This document shows positions 5,892 through 13,729 of a DNA stretch of 64,000 nt, piece after piece; the stretch's first letter is position 1; the number at the start of each line of letters is the position of its first letter. The DNA comes from a virus: positions 1 through 64,000 of the IMG/VR virus record IMGVR_UViG_3300025889_000092; one strand, 5' to 3'. A program made the position numbers and the translations under genes. The notes under the pieces are model-generated. The model saw only the letters and a list, made by a program, of their open reading frames with translations. It was not told the origin of the DNA and did not search any database.

Positions 5892-6149
5892 ATGTGGGTC
5901 GCCTCTTTCTCGGATCTGCCTCTTTATATGCGCCACGTGATCAGCATGGAGCGTGTCGGCACTTGGCGGCGTTTAGGAAAGCTTGAGTATGGAAAGCACT
6001 ATTTGACTCTCGAAGAGGCTCAGAAGTTTAATTTACAAGTTACGGGGCTCAATCCTCGTATTGGTGTGAAACAACGTTTTGTCTATAACCCAGAGACACT
6101 TTTTGAGTTTTTTAAAGATAAAACCTACACCACCAGAAAGCCGCGATGA
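5892..6149 (+). CDS. Hypothetical protein (85 aa)
   Basis: Begins MWVASFSDLPLYMRHVISME, then has mixed strand and helix with many aromatics (KLEYGKHYLTLEEAQKF, ETLFEFFKDKTY) and a basic tail TTRKPR. No known motif. Its stop overlaps the ATG of the following membrane peptide, so the four genes 5590-6759 appear to be translated as one coupled set that ends with dCMP deaminase. Confidence 0.7.
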   Translation: MWVASFSDLPLYMRHVISMERVGTWRRLGKLEYGKHYLTLEEAQKFNLQVTGLNPRIGVKQRFVYNPETLFEFFKDKTYTTRKPR

Positions 6150-6319
6150 GAAGACAGTACTGGTGGGTTGTTGTTGCCCGAGCACTGGGTGATAAAGCAC
6201 ACCATAACGACCGTGTGGCCGATCATGTTGCTATTGTAAGGTTTTCAGTCTTACTTGCTTACATGATTACTAATGTTTTCATTTGTGCTGGAGTTATTCG
6301 TCATTGGAACCAACTATGA
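6146..6319 (+). CDS. Small cyanophage-type membrane protein (57 aa)
   Basis: MRRQYWWVVVARALGDKAHH begins the protein. A single hydrophobic helix (VRFSVLLAYMITNVFICAGV) covers about residues 31-50, and it ends IRHWNQL. It overlaps both neighbours (ATGA at each junction), which fixes both ends. The pattern resembles a small membrane protein I recall as widespread in marine cyanophages; function unknown. It is likely an inner-membrane peptide coupled to dCMP deaminase expression. Confidence 0.75.
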   Translation: MRRQYWWVVVARALGDKAHHNDRVADHVAIVRFSVLLAYMITNVFICAGVIRHWNQL

Positions 6320-6759
6320 GCTCTTGGGATCAACGTTTTCTTGATCTTGCGCAGCATATTGCTCAGTGGAGCAAAGACCCTTCTACTCAAGTCGGTGCTG
6401 TCGCAGTGCGCGAACGACGGGTGCTAGCTACGGGGTACAACGGATTCCCTAGAGGTATAGCCGATTTACCCGGTCGCTTGAACGACCGTAACGAGAAACT
6501 TCTTCGTACTGTCCACGCTGAGGGGAATGTTGTCGCTCAGGCTGCTCGAAATGGAGTTTCCCTGGACAGAGCGACCGTTTACGTCTGGCCGTTTATTCCC
6601 TGCAACTCCTGCTGCACGTTGCTGATCCAGGCAGGGATCAAGCGTGTGGTTGCCCCTGATATGCCTATTCCCGACCGATGGAAGCAAAGTTTTGATCTCT
6701 CTATAAAGATGTTCAAGGAAGCGAGTGTAGAACTTACATTGGTAGAAATTGAGTTTTGA
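6316..6759 (+). CDS. dCMP deaminase
   Basis: Deoxycytidylate deaminase converts dCMP to dUMP, the substrate of thymidylate synthase. The zinc site is visible: HAE at residues 67-69 with the catalytic Glu69, and PCNSC with Cys96 and Cys99. GYNGFPRGI at 40-48 matches the family's nucleotide and effector loop. At 147 residues it has normal length. The ATG at 6316 overlaps the previous stop. With ThyX at 58397 it gives the phage its own route from dCMP to dTMP. Confidence 0.9.
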   Translation: MSSWDQRFLDLAQHIAQWSKDPSTQVGAVAVRERRVLATGYNGFPRGIADLPGRLNDRNEKLLRTVHAEGNVVAQAARNGVSLDRATVYVWPFIPCNSCCTLLIQAGIKRVVAPDMPIPDRWKQSFDLSIKMFKEASVELTLVEIEF

Positions 6760-6761
6760 AA

Positions 6762-6851
6762 ATGTCCCACGAGGACACGGTCGCACTCGTATCCACAATA
6801 TGTTTAGCGCTATTTCTAGGTATCTTGTATTTGGGCGCCGGAATCAAGTAA
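6762..6851 (+). CDS. Very small single-pass membrane peptide (29 aa)
   Basis: ATG two bases after the deaminase stop gives MSHEDTVALVSTICLALF and continues as a hydrophobic helix to GAGIK. The stop TAA overlaps the next ATG (TAATG at 6849-6853), typical of coupled genes. Short membrane peptides of this type occur in phages; no function can be assigned. Confidence 0.55.
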   Translation: MSHEDTVALVSTICLALFLGILYLGAGIK

Positions 6852-7033
6852 TGGAACTTCCTTCAGTCGAAACTTTTACGCTTGAGGATGGGTGTGTCCG
6901 CGTCCAGGTAGGGGACCAATCAGGCGTGGTGAGTAGTTTTCACCTTGTTGAGCCCAAGGCCAATCAGCTTAAAGATGCTTGGATTCGAGCTCATATGATG
7001 CAGGACCCCGACTTAAGCGGAAGCGCTGTCTGA
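6851..7033 (+). CDS. Small hypothetical protein (60 aa)
   Basis: The ATG at 6851, joined to the preceding stop as TAATG, is preferred over an upstream in-frame TTG at 6749 that would cross the membrane-peptide gene. The protein starts MELPSVETFTLEDGCVRVQV with a likely beta hairpin, then a helix (KANQLKDAWIRAHMMQ). It overlaps the end of the leftward methyltransferase gene by about 20 bases, tail to tail. Confidence 0.65.
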   Translation: MELPSVETFTLEDGCVRVQVGDQSGVVSSFHLVEPKANQLKDAWIRAHMMQDPDLSGSAV

Positions 7034-7735
7034 TTTAGGTATTGCGACGTACATGTTGTCGAAGGGACGGATCTCCTTGATTTCGTACTGGGTCACGTAC
7101 AGGTAGTTAAACAGCTCTTTTTTCTTAGCTGCGAACCACTCGTCGTTGTTTGCCTCAAAAATGATGGGGACTTTTCCGCATCGGTTGAGGGTGTGTGTCG
7201 CTCCCTGCAGGGCGCTCAGTTCGTTGCCCTCGATGTCGAGCTTGATTAGGCCTACGTTCTCGAGGTGGAAACTGTCGATAGTTTTCGTTTTGACTTTTTC
7301 TTGACGGAGAACCGGTTGATGGGGTTCGCAGATGGTCGAGCCGCCGCCGTCTTCGGAAACAATCGAAAGAGTCGTGGTGGTGTTAGCTTTGGAAGGGTTA
7401 GTCAGAGCCACATTGTAAGCGTGGACATTATCCTTTTCGTTTAAAAAGATATTTCCACAGAGTTGGTTGTAGGTGCGTCGCTGCGCTTCAAAGCTGTGTA
7501 CCTCTTTAAAGCTGTCAGCTAAGAGGATTGAGTACGCGCCCATGTGAGCGCCACCGTCGATAAAGACCTTGTTTTTGTCTGCGAAGGTCTGTTTTGCCCA
7601 CTGGATGATGGGTAGTTCAGGCACGCCAACTTGGTGCATCTGACAACGACCGGAATCGTCATCGTGCATCAGGAAGGCACGGTCAGGAACGGGGACGATG
7701 AGACTCTTTTCAGGACCCCACAGATAAGTTGCCAC
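7013..7735 (-). CDS. FkbM-type methyltransferase
   Basis: SAM-dependent methyltransferase. The SAM-binding loop FIDGGAHMGAYSILLA lies at about residues 58-73, the acidic strand end SFEAQ at about 82-86, and the FkbM signature GLIKLDIEGNELSALQGA at about 164-181. FkbM enzymes methylate sugar or other hydroxyl groups. Set back to back with a glycosyltransferase at 7751, it may modify lipopolysaccharide or virion glycan. At 240 residues it is of typical length. It is leftward among rightward genes, as for a moron. Confidence 0.85.
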   Translation of the reverse strand: MATYLWGPEKSLIVPVPDRAFLMHDDDSGRCQMHQVGVPELPIIQWAKQTFADKNKVFIDGGAHMGAYSILLADSFKEVHSFEAQRRTYNQLCGNIFLNEKDNVHAYNVALTNPSKANTTTTLSIVSEDGGGSTICEPHQPVLRQEKVKTKTIDSFHLENVGLIKLDIEGNELSALQGATHTLNRCGKVPIIFEANNDEWFAAKKKELFNYLYVTQYEIKEIRPFDNMYVAIPKSDSASA

Positions 7736-7780
7736 CAGATTCCTGTGTAAGTGCTAGCATGCTACCAGCTTCAGACGAAA

Positions 7781-8548
7781 ATGACGATACCTGTTATTGG
7801 CACTGCCGTCGTTAATACGCCTTATTGGGTATACCGCTTACTATATAGCATAGATTACCCTGTAGACACCTTCGTCATCTTTAACAATAACGGTCGCGGG
7901 GAGATTACCGAGGAGCTGGATCTGCTGACCAAGGTCCCGCACAAGCACGTCAAAAAGATCGTTGTTTGCCACATGCCAGCAAACATCGGATGTTCAGGAG
8001 CGTGGAACTTGATAATCAAGTCCTATATGAATGCTCCGTATTGGGTGATCGTAAATCATGACATTATGTTCACGCCAGGCCTACTTGCGTCAATGGTCGA
8101 GCGCGTGCAGGATGCAGAAACCGGTATTGTCCATGGAGAGAATGGCAGCTGGGATTTGTTTGCGATAAAGGACTGGGTTGTACAACAGTACGGTTTGTTT
8201 GATGAGAACCTGTATCCGGCTTATTGCGAGGATATGGACTATGGGATGCGTTTTAAACATCGCGATTTGAAGCGCAACATGTCCGTCGGTAAGCCTTACT
8301 ACCACGGTGAAACTTCAGGTGATTATGCTGATGGCAGTCAGACCTGGCGTAGTGACCCGTCCTTAGCTATGGGTATCCACAGGGCGCATGAGTTGAACAA
8401 ACAGTATCTTCACGCCAAGTGGAATCCAGCGTGGCAGGCGCACGTTGAGGGGGAGGTGTACAAGACACCGTTCAATAACCCAAGTATCCCTCTCGATTAC
8501 ACCCAATATGATCTACATTTTGTTCGATCTAAAAATCTAGGTTTTTAG
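7781..8548 (+). CDS. GT-A type glycosyltransferase (family 2-like)
   Basis: Starting at 7781 the protein reads MTIPVIGTAVVNTPYWVYRL, an N-terminal Rossmann-like strand and helix; an ATG at 7751 would add ten residues without a better ribosome site. A strand ending WVIVNHDIMF is the candidate for the metal-binding Asp motif (NHD), and YCEDMDYGMRF recalls the ED acceptor motif of family 2 enzymes. It probably transfers a sugar to a cell-surface or virion glycan. The FkbM methyltransferase faces away from it 16 bases before the earlier ATG. Confidence 0.7.
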   Translation: MTIPVIGTAVVNTPYWVYRLLYSIDYPVDTFVIFNNNGRGEITEELDLLTKVPHKHVKKIVVCHMPANIGCSGAWNLIIKSYMNAPYWVIVNHDIMFTPGLLASMVERVQDAETGIVHGENGSWDLFAIKDWVVQQYGLFDENLYPAYCEDMDYGMRFKHRDLKRNMSVGKPYYHGETSGDYADGSQTWRSDPSLAMGIHRAHELNKQYLHAKWNPAWQAHVEGEVYKTPFNNPSIPLDYTQYDLHFVRSKNLGF

Positions 8549-8549
8549 A

Positions 8550-8891
8550 ATGTCCGAAGGTGGTTTCCCCTGCACTGGATGCGGCGCTTGTTGTATGGCC
8601 GTCGGGAAGGTTCTTAGCAATGTTGATTGCTTAGATAACCCTGTCCTACGAGCAGCAGTGGAAGTTTTCCCTTACAAAGCCGATGAAAACGGTGTGTGCG
8701 AGAAACTTGTTGATAATAAGTGTAGTGTTTATGACGACCGACCCATTATGTGCAATGTGACTGCTTTAGGTCAGCTGTTGGGACGGAACCCTTACGAGTT
8801 CTATTCTGAAAATATAAAATACTGCAATCAGCTTATTGATCTCTTTGGTCTCGATGAAAGTTACAAAATCACCCAAGAGGGGCTAAAGTAA
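8550..8891 (+). CDS. CxxCxxCC-type metal-cluster protein (YkgJ-like)
   Basis: CTGCGACC at residues 8-15 gives the CxxCxxCC signature, followed by GVCEKL, NKCSVYDDRPIMC and a later YCNQ. This is the pattern of the YkgJ/PF03692 family, thought to bind zinc or an iron-sulfur cluster. Such small proteins often accompany sugar-modifying or oxidoreductase genes; role unknown. It starts one base after the glycosyltransferase stop, so it may be its partner. Confidence 0.75.
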   Translation: MSEGGFPCTGCGACCMAVGKVLSNVDCLDNPVLRAAVEVFPYKADENGVCEKLVDNKCSVYDDRPIMCNVTALGQLLGRNPYEFYSENIKYCNQLIDLFGLDESYKITQEGLK

Positions 8892-8914
8892 AAAGTCAGT
8901 ATGTTGTTAGTGGG

Positions 8915-9199
8915 ATGCCTTATTATTCCTCCTACACAACGCACGGATCGCTGGTTAATAGTCTGAAAAGGCTATTGGATTCCCGAGGGATTAGCTCTTT
9001 CAAGCTCAGTAAGGTCTCGGACCTGTCGCCAACGACCACGCGGAAGATATATCTGGACGAACGTTATATACCGTCCCCAGATGTCCTTGAGCGTATTTGC
9101 TTAACTTTGAAGGTGCAACCTGGCGATATCTTGCAAATTGCACCTAAACTAGAAGCATCAGTAGGGGTATGTTCTGGTGTTCTCGCCTCAGGATTATGA
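8915..9199 (+). CDS. XRE-family transcriptional regulator
   Basis: A Cro/C1-type helix-turn-helix of 94 residues. The domain spans about 12-70: GSLVNSLKRLLDSRGIS, FKLSKVSDLSPTTTRKIY as the helix-turn-helix, and VLERICLTLKVQPGDIL as the closing helices. There is no extra effector domain. It ends in an overlap with the next gene. It may control the glycan genes before it or the virion genes after it. Confidence 0.8.
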   Translation: MPYYSSYTTHGSLVNSLKRLLDSRGISSFKLSKVSDLSPTTTRKIYLDERYIPSPDVLERICLTLKVQPGDILQIAPKLEASVGVCSGVLASGL

Positions 9200-9680
9200 A
9201 CTAGCAGCTCGGGTCCTGGGTCTTCCAGTTCCTCAGTCTGACGCGGAGCGAGCTGTGGCGGCTCCTGCTGTCCACGCTGTTTTACGTAATTACTACCGTG
9301 CTGCTGCTCCCATGCCGGGGCACGAGCCGGAAGGCCTTTATACCGGAGCTACTCGTTCCTTAAACGGGTACCCCGATAACAACAAGCCTGAAGCGCAAGA
9401 TCAACTCCAGCGTCGCATTACCGCTGGTGTCACCACTCCTGAGGATGGTGCAGAGGTTGAGGGTCTATTGGAAATCCTCCTTCAGGACCCGATGCTGATG
9501 GAGATGTTCATCGACTTCCTCGAGAGTCAGCAACGTCAGTCTCTTGAAAGCGGTGAATATTTGAGCCGCCAGCGTCCCCTTGAGTACGACATGCCTAACT
9601 ACGGCGGTCAGTATTCTGTTCTGAACGCACCTAGCTCCTCCTCCATTCCTCCCTCTGTCGAGTATCAGGCTCTGGGGTGA
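9177..9680 (+). CDS. Hypothetical phage protein (167 aa), probable virion or assembly role
   Basis: The start is GTG at 9177, overlapping the XRE stop by 23 bases. It begins MFSPQDYELAARVLGLPVP. The middle is helical and acidic (EVEGLLEILLQDPMLMEMF), and the tail is Ser/Pro/Tyr rich, ending SVEYQALG. No family recognised. It opens a rightward run (9177-12650) of Ala/Gln-rich proteins upstream of terminase, so a structural or assembly role is inferred. Confidence 0.65.
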   Translation: MFSPQDYELAARVLGLPVPQSDAERAVAAPAVHAVLRNYYRAAAPMPGHEPEGLYTGATRSLNGYPDNNKPEAQDQLQRRITAGVTTPEDGAEVEGLLEILLQDPMLMEMFIDFLESQQRQSLESGEYLSRQRPLEYDMPNYGGQYSVLNAPSSSSIPPSVEYQALG

Positions 9681-9681
9681 T

Positions 9682-9915
9682 ATGACGGAACGAGAACGAC
9701 AGCTCAAAGAACGCGACGTTCGGAAGATTGCGCCTGATTTAGACCCTACTGGTTTCCTTCAGGCCTACATTCGTTCTAATTTTCCTCAGACGGCAGTGAT
9801 GCCTTCTCCGGAACAAAGAGAGCGTGGCATCTTTAGTTCGTCGTCTGATAATTTACTACAATTAGAAAAGAAGCCTTCCTCAGGCACTTCATACGACAAT
9901 CCAGGTAGGAGCTAA
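9682..9915 (+). CDS. Hypothetical phage protein (77 aa)
   Basis: It starts MTERERQLKERDVRKIAPDL with a strongly charged helix, followed by LQAYIRSNFPQT and a disordered Ser-rich tail. It resembles the 3422 protein in having a segment of the form YI-S-F with Pro/Ala after it, possibly distant paralogy. It is packed 1 base after its upstream neighbour and overlaps the next ATG. Function unknown. Confidence 0.65.
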   Translation: MTERERQLKERDVRKIAPDLDPTGFLQAYIRSNFPQTAVMPSPEQRERGIFSSSSDNLLQLEKKPSSGTSYDNPGRS

Positions 9916-10667
9916 TGGCAAACCCCTTTCGTCGGTCTCCTATGAGCAATATCGGGGGTACTGCTGGTGACTTGAATCAGCTCGTTCAAACCCTGGTTAA
10001 TGCTTTTGGCCCTGAGGAAGCTGCAAAGATCAGTCGTAGTCCTCAGTTTGGGCAAATGCTCCAGGCTGTTGCATCTCCTAAAAACGTCGGAAGATTTGGC
10101 TTAGGTGGTTTAGCTGCAGGCGTAGGAGCTGAGCTACTCGCTCAACCTATAAGTAATGCGCTGGGAAGTATTCTTCAATCTGGTGCTGGTGCTATAAACC
10201 CGACTTCTTATCAAGCTGCTGGCATGGGCGGCTCGAGTAAGTATTTTGTTCAGCCAGAAGCTATTGCCGGGTACACCCAGTGGTACCAAAACGAGATCCC
10301 ACGCATCCGTTTATGGAACTCGACTATTGGTGCTGCAACAGGCCAGCGTTTGGAGGAACCTCCGACTCCGGAAGAGTATCGTCGCTCGTCGATTGAAGGA
10401 GCTGAGTATCAAGCTCAGACCTTTAATCAGCGTTTAATCGAACAAGAGCGGGCAAAAGCGCAAGCTGAATACGCAATGCGTGCCCTTGAGGCTGGTTATG
10501 GCTTAGAGGCGGAAAAAGTTAAGACACTTGGTGATGTGCAGCGTCAGCGAATTTCTTCTGGTTACAGCGCTGCAGGAAGTGCTCTGAATTCTGCTATCGA
10601 AAACATCCTTGCTACGAGTAAACTAGAGAATAGCCCGGTCCTTTCTGAAGTCGGAAGGGCTTTCTAG
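9915..10667 (+). CDS. Ala/Gln-rich helical protein, probable internal virion protein
   Basis: 250 residues. The N-terminal part MANPFRRSPMSNIGGTAGDL leads to a Gly/Ala segment (FGLGGLAAGVGAELLAQPI) that could insert in a membrane, and the rest is long amphipathic helix (QTFNQRLIEQERAKAQAEYA). Position upstream of terminase, and similarity in style to 10676, 11404 and 35416, suggest an ejection or internal protein. No specific family is recognised. Confidence 0.6.
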   Translation: MANPFRRSPMSNIGGTAGDLNQLVQTLVNAFGPEEAAKISRSPQFGQMLQAVASPKNVGRFGLGGLAAGVGAELLAQPISNALGSILQSGAGAINPTSYQAAGMGGSSKYFVQPEAIAGYTQWYQNEIPRIRLWNSTIGAATGQRLEEPPTPEEYRRSSIEGAEYQAQTFNQRLIEQERAKAQAEYAMRALEAGYGLEAEKVKTLGDVQRQRISSGYSAAGSALNSAIENILATSKLENSPVLSEVGRAF

Positions 10668-10675
10668 TACGAAAG

Positions 10676-11398
10676 ATGTTACCTCTCTTAGCTCCAGTTG
10701 CAATTGGTGCCGGTCTCTTCGGTCTCGGGGCAGTGCTTGGAGGCACCCAAAAACCTCGTATGGCTGGGGAAGGGCCGAGCCCTAAAGGAGAGATGCCTCC
10801 TGGGACTACTTATATAGACGCTAATGGGGAGATAAAGGTCTGGGGAGGACCTGATTACGGCCCACAAAGCGTTGCAGCGTGGGAAAAGATGACCGGCCAA
10901 CGTGCTACTGGTTTAGATCAAGCTCAAACCAAAGGTACTCTTCCTCCTGTTCAAAAAGCTCCTCCTCTTGAGGTCCCCCCTGCGCCTCCGCTTCCGCCGC
11001 CGACTAATTTCCCTGACGCTTCTGAAAAAGCTCAGCAGACTATAGATCCAAACTTACAGGCTGTTCTTGATATCCTCAAGGGTCAAACTTCATCTGAGTC
11101 GATTAACGCACTCGAGGAAGCTCGGCTTGATCGACTGCTCCGTGCTCAGCAAGCTCTCTCCGAACAGAGCTACCAGAAAGGTTTGGAGATTTCCCGCCGT
11201 CAAGCTGAACTTGAACGGCTGAGGCAGTGGGGTGCGGTTGAACAAACCCGAATCGCAGCTAATCTAGCTAATACAGGCCTTGTGGCTCAAGCTATGTCAC
11301 TTGCTGCTACGCCTAACGTCAGCGTTATGGACGCCATGACGAAGGGAACTCAGGCTGCTCTTGCTCCTTTCCAGTTTAAACTGGGTGTACGGGGTTAA
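10676..11398 (+). CDS. Hypothetical protein with N-terminal hydrophobic segment, probable virion protein
   Basis: Residues 3-24 (LLAPVAIGAGLFGLGAVLGG) are hydrophobic and Gly-rich. A Pro-rich linker at about 95-120 (PPAPPLPPPTNFPDA) precedes a long coiled helix (LLRAQQALSEQSYQKG). Membrane-active N-terminus plus helical body suits an ejection-type protein. It follows 10667 by 8 bases and is six bases before 11404. Family not recognised. Confidence 0.6.
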   Translation: MLPLLAPVAIGAGLFGLGAVLGGTQKPRMAGEGPSPKGEMPPGTTYIDANGEIKVWGGPDYGPQSVAAWEKMTGQRATGLDQAQTKGTLPPVQKAPPLEVPPAPPLPPPTNFPDASEKAQQTIDPNLQAVLDILKGQTSSESINALEEARLDRLLRAQQALSEQSYQKGLEISRRQAELERLRQWGAVEQTRIAANLANTGLVAQAMSLAATPNVSVMDAMTKGTQAALAPFQFKLGVRG

Positions 11399-11403
11399 AT
11401 AAA

Positions 11404-12123
11404 ATGGCAGTTCCGATCTTAGCAGCTGCAGTAGGTGGTTTAGCTTCCGGTTTCGCGGGAAGTCTCTTTGGCGGCGGCGGCGGCGGAGGCGGAGGCGGTG
11501 GAGGCGGTGGCGGGGCTGCCAGCCCTGATTACGGCGGTCAAGCTGCACTTTACCTTGCACAGCTGAGTCCTTATAACACTCGGCTCACGACTGCAGCTCA
11601 AGAGCTTTCCACCATGCAAGCTCCTTATTTAGGGGGTATTGCAGCTCAGCAACAGGTTTTGGGTCAAGGTCAGTACGACATCTTTGACGCCGCTAAGCAA
11701 AAAGATCTCGCTGAGTCGAATCTTCGTTTAGGTATCGCGCAGGCTTACTCGTTAGGTGCTGCTGATACTCTCCTCAAAGACGCTCAAAACCGGCAGACGC
11801 TTGAGCTGATGGGTGCTCAAACCCAGTCGGACATCGCTAAAGCGTATGCAAATGCTGCTTACGGTTTGCAAAATTCAATTCTGTCTGGCGAGCAAGCTCT
11901 GCAGCAGCCCACTGCGACTGGTTTAGCAAGTGCTGGTCTTAGCGCTCTTCAGTCGAAGAACCAGTTAGCTCAGAATCTGGCGACTACTAACCTCAACCTG
12001 CGCTCCATGGAAGCTGACACGCAAAACAAACTTGCGTTGCTCCGTGGCGATGTTGAAGGTAAATTAGCGCTTAAGCGTTTCGAAGCCGGATTAGCGGGAG
12101 CTACTCACGGCGCTCTTGCATGA
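11404..12123 (+). CDS. Helical protein with polyglycine tract, probable virion protein
   Basis: After a short hydrophobic N-terminus (ILAAAVGGLASGFAGSLF) there is a run of about 15 glycines at roughly residues 23-37, encoded by GGC/GGA/GGT triplets near 11469-11513. The rest is Gln/Ala/Leu-rich helix (AQELSTMQAP, KDLAESNLRLGIAQAYS). The overall shape matches its neighbours. The repeat could change length by slippage. It overlaps the next ATG by 4 bases. Confidence 0.6.
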   Translation: MAVPILAAAVGGLASGFAGSLFGGGGGGGGGGGGGGGAASPDYGGQAALYLAQLSPYNTRLTTAAQELSTMQAPYLGGIAAQQQVLGQGQYDIFDAAKQKDLAESNLRLGIAQAYSLGAADTLLKDAQNRQTLELMGAQTQSDIAKAYANAAYGLQNSILSGEQALQQPTATGLASAGLSALQSKNQLAQNLATTNLNLRSMEADTQNKLALLRGDVEGKLALKRFEAGLAGATHGALA

Positions 12124-12650
12124 TTAAATCGACAATTGGTGACTCGACCACGGTTGCTTCCTGGTTGGCTTCGCTCGAAAAGTCGCAGAAGGACGCGTTC
12201 GTTTTCTACGCGAAGAACTCGACCAGCGACGTTGAAGCGTATATGTACGCCCGGTTCCTTACACCGGGTTATGCAGGAAGCATCGCAGACCTTACAGCGT
12301 GGGTTCAGGAGAAGTACCCGAAGAGCGACCTTCGCAAGGTACTCCTTCGTGAAATCGACGATCTTCAGGTCGATATTAAAAATATTCGGGATATGACGCT
12401 AACAGGCATGTTGGATCATGCCACGGCAGCAACCAAAATTTCTGCGTTACAGAAGGAACTTCGCTCGCACATCCAAACCGTTCGTCAGATCAGTGACGGT
12501 CTAGATCGTCGAGGTCTTTTGCTGGCGGGAGCTGACCGCTGTCTCCGTGAGTTGGTTAACACGTTTGACGGCCAGCCCGCTATCCAGGCTTTGCTCGAAG
12601 ATTCGTCGCTTCTTGTCTGGTCGACTTTGGAGCGGGAAGAGAAGTCTTAA
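12120..12650 (+). CDS. Hypothetical helical protein (176 aa), possible small terminase candidate
   Basis: Starts MIKSTIGDSTTVASWLASLE. The N-terminal half has short helices with aromatic residues (AFVFYAKNSTSDVEAYMYA), the central part is a long coiled helix (LLREIDDLQVDIKNIRDM), then LLLAGADRCLRELVNTF. Helical proteins of this size just before a large terminase can be small terminases, but I see no clear helix-turn-helix, so this is only a possibility. It converges with the leftward glycan pair. Confidence 0.6.
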   Translation: MIKSTIGDSTTVASWLASLEKSQKDAFVFYAKNSTSDVEAYMYARFLTPGYAGSIADLTAWVQEKYPKSDLRKVLLREIDDLQVDIKNIRDMTLTGMLDHATAATKISALQKELRSHIQTVRQISDGLDRRGLLLAGADRCLRELVNTFDGQPAIQALLEDSSLLVWSTLEREEKS

Positions 12651-13729
12651 TCGACTTCCTTAAGTTTGCTAGTGATGGACCTCAGCGGGCACCTGAAGAT
12701 GCCGTTGAACGCATCATTAACACCGAGTGCCATCACGAGTTGCTGGTCCTCGACGTAGGCACCAAAAGGAAGGATACATGCCGGTTGGAACGAAACCGGA
12801 TGACCGTATTCGTTTGTCCAACAGATAAGTCGATCGTGCAGGGAACCGGAGAAGAGAGGTTCCGGGATCGTGTGGGTGATCCGGGTGAAGTCTTTATCAA
12901 TGACGTAAGCACTGAGGTGGTAAAGGAGGTAATGATTTCCATCCTGCTTTCGAGCCATATGCTTCCAGTGATAAAACACCAGATACCCTGAGCCGATATC
13001 GATCGGGGGAAGCGAGTTGAAGGTAGCGGTGTCCCCAGTGACGGAATTTAAAACATCACTATTGATCTCAATAGCTTTGCTTTTTTCGCACTCGATGAGG
13101 AGAGGGCGAGTCGAATAGAGACAACGGAGTTCATCATGGTGCGAGAAGAAGCACCAGTTTTTCTCCGTTTTATCTTTTTCGTGATTACCCCCGATGGGAG
13201 GGATCGTTGCGCTTACCGCTTCGAGCTCCTCGTTGATGTGACAAACAATGACCTTGGGTTTGTCGAAGAAGCGCAGACCACCCTTTTCGTACTTACTTGC
13301 GTAAGTCGAAGCGACGAACTGTACATACATCTCCCCGTCGGGACCTTCGAAAAGTCGAGGATCTTCGTAGCTCAGACGGTGTTTTCCAGGACGCAGAAGC
13401 TTTGTCCCGAGAATCGTGTTGTCCTCAGCCAGCACACCGATGTAAATATCCGTGGGCTGATTGTTGAGATAGAAGTACTTCATGTCCCAGCGGAAACCAA
13501 ATGCTTCCGGTTGGGAGCGCCACGCGATGTACGTAGTCCCCTTGTGCCGAAGAATGCTGGGACTGAAGTTCGCGACGGAATGCTCAGGGTTGCCCCGAGT
13601 AATTCGCGTAAAGCGACCGTTTAGTTTCTCAGCCTGTGCGTAGACATCAGGGATACCTTCGACATCCTTTTTAATAGGATGGAGCACATAGCTGTGCTTA
13701 TGGTAGTAACGAAGATGCTGCATGATCAC
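12647..13729 (-). CDS. Beta-propeller glycosidase/phosphorylase-like protein (GH130/GH43-like)
   Basis: 360 residues with repeated blade-like strands. NFSPSILRHKGTTYIAWRS, YEDPRLFEGPDGEMYVQF, KNWCFFSHHDELRCLYS, GSGYLVFYHWKHM and FQPACILPFGAYVEDQ match the style of five-bladed propellers of GH130 and related families, which act on mannosides. The EDPR motif is typical. Its GTG start overlaps the stop of the glycosyltransferase upstream (GTGA), so the two form one leftward glycan operon between structural genes. Confidence 0.6.
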   Translation of the reverse strand: MIMQHLRYYHKHSYVLHPIKKDVEGIPDVYAQAEKLNGRFTRITRGNPEHSVANFSPSILRHKGTTYIAWRSQPEAFGFRWDMKYFYLNNQPTDIYIGVLAEDNTILGTKLLRPGKHRLSYEDPRLFEGPDGEMYVQFVASTYASKYEKGGLRFFDKPKVIVCHINEELEAVSATIPPIGGNHEKDKTEKNWCFFSHHDELRCLYSTRPLLIECEKSKAIEINSDVLNSVTGDTATFNSLPPIDIGSGYLVFYHWKHMARKQDGNHYLLYHLSAYVIDKDFTRITHTIPEPLFSGSLHDRLICWTNEYGHPVSFQPACILPFGAYVEDQQLVMALGVNDAFNGIFRCPLRSITSKLKEVD

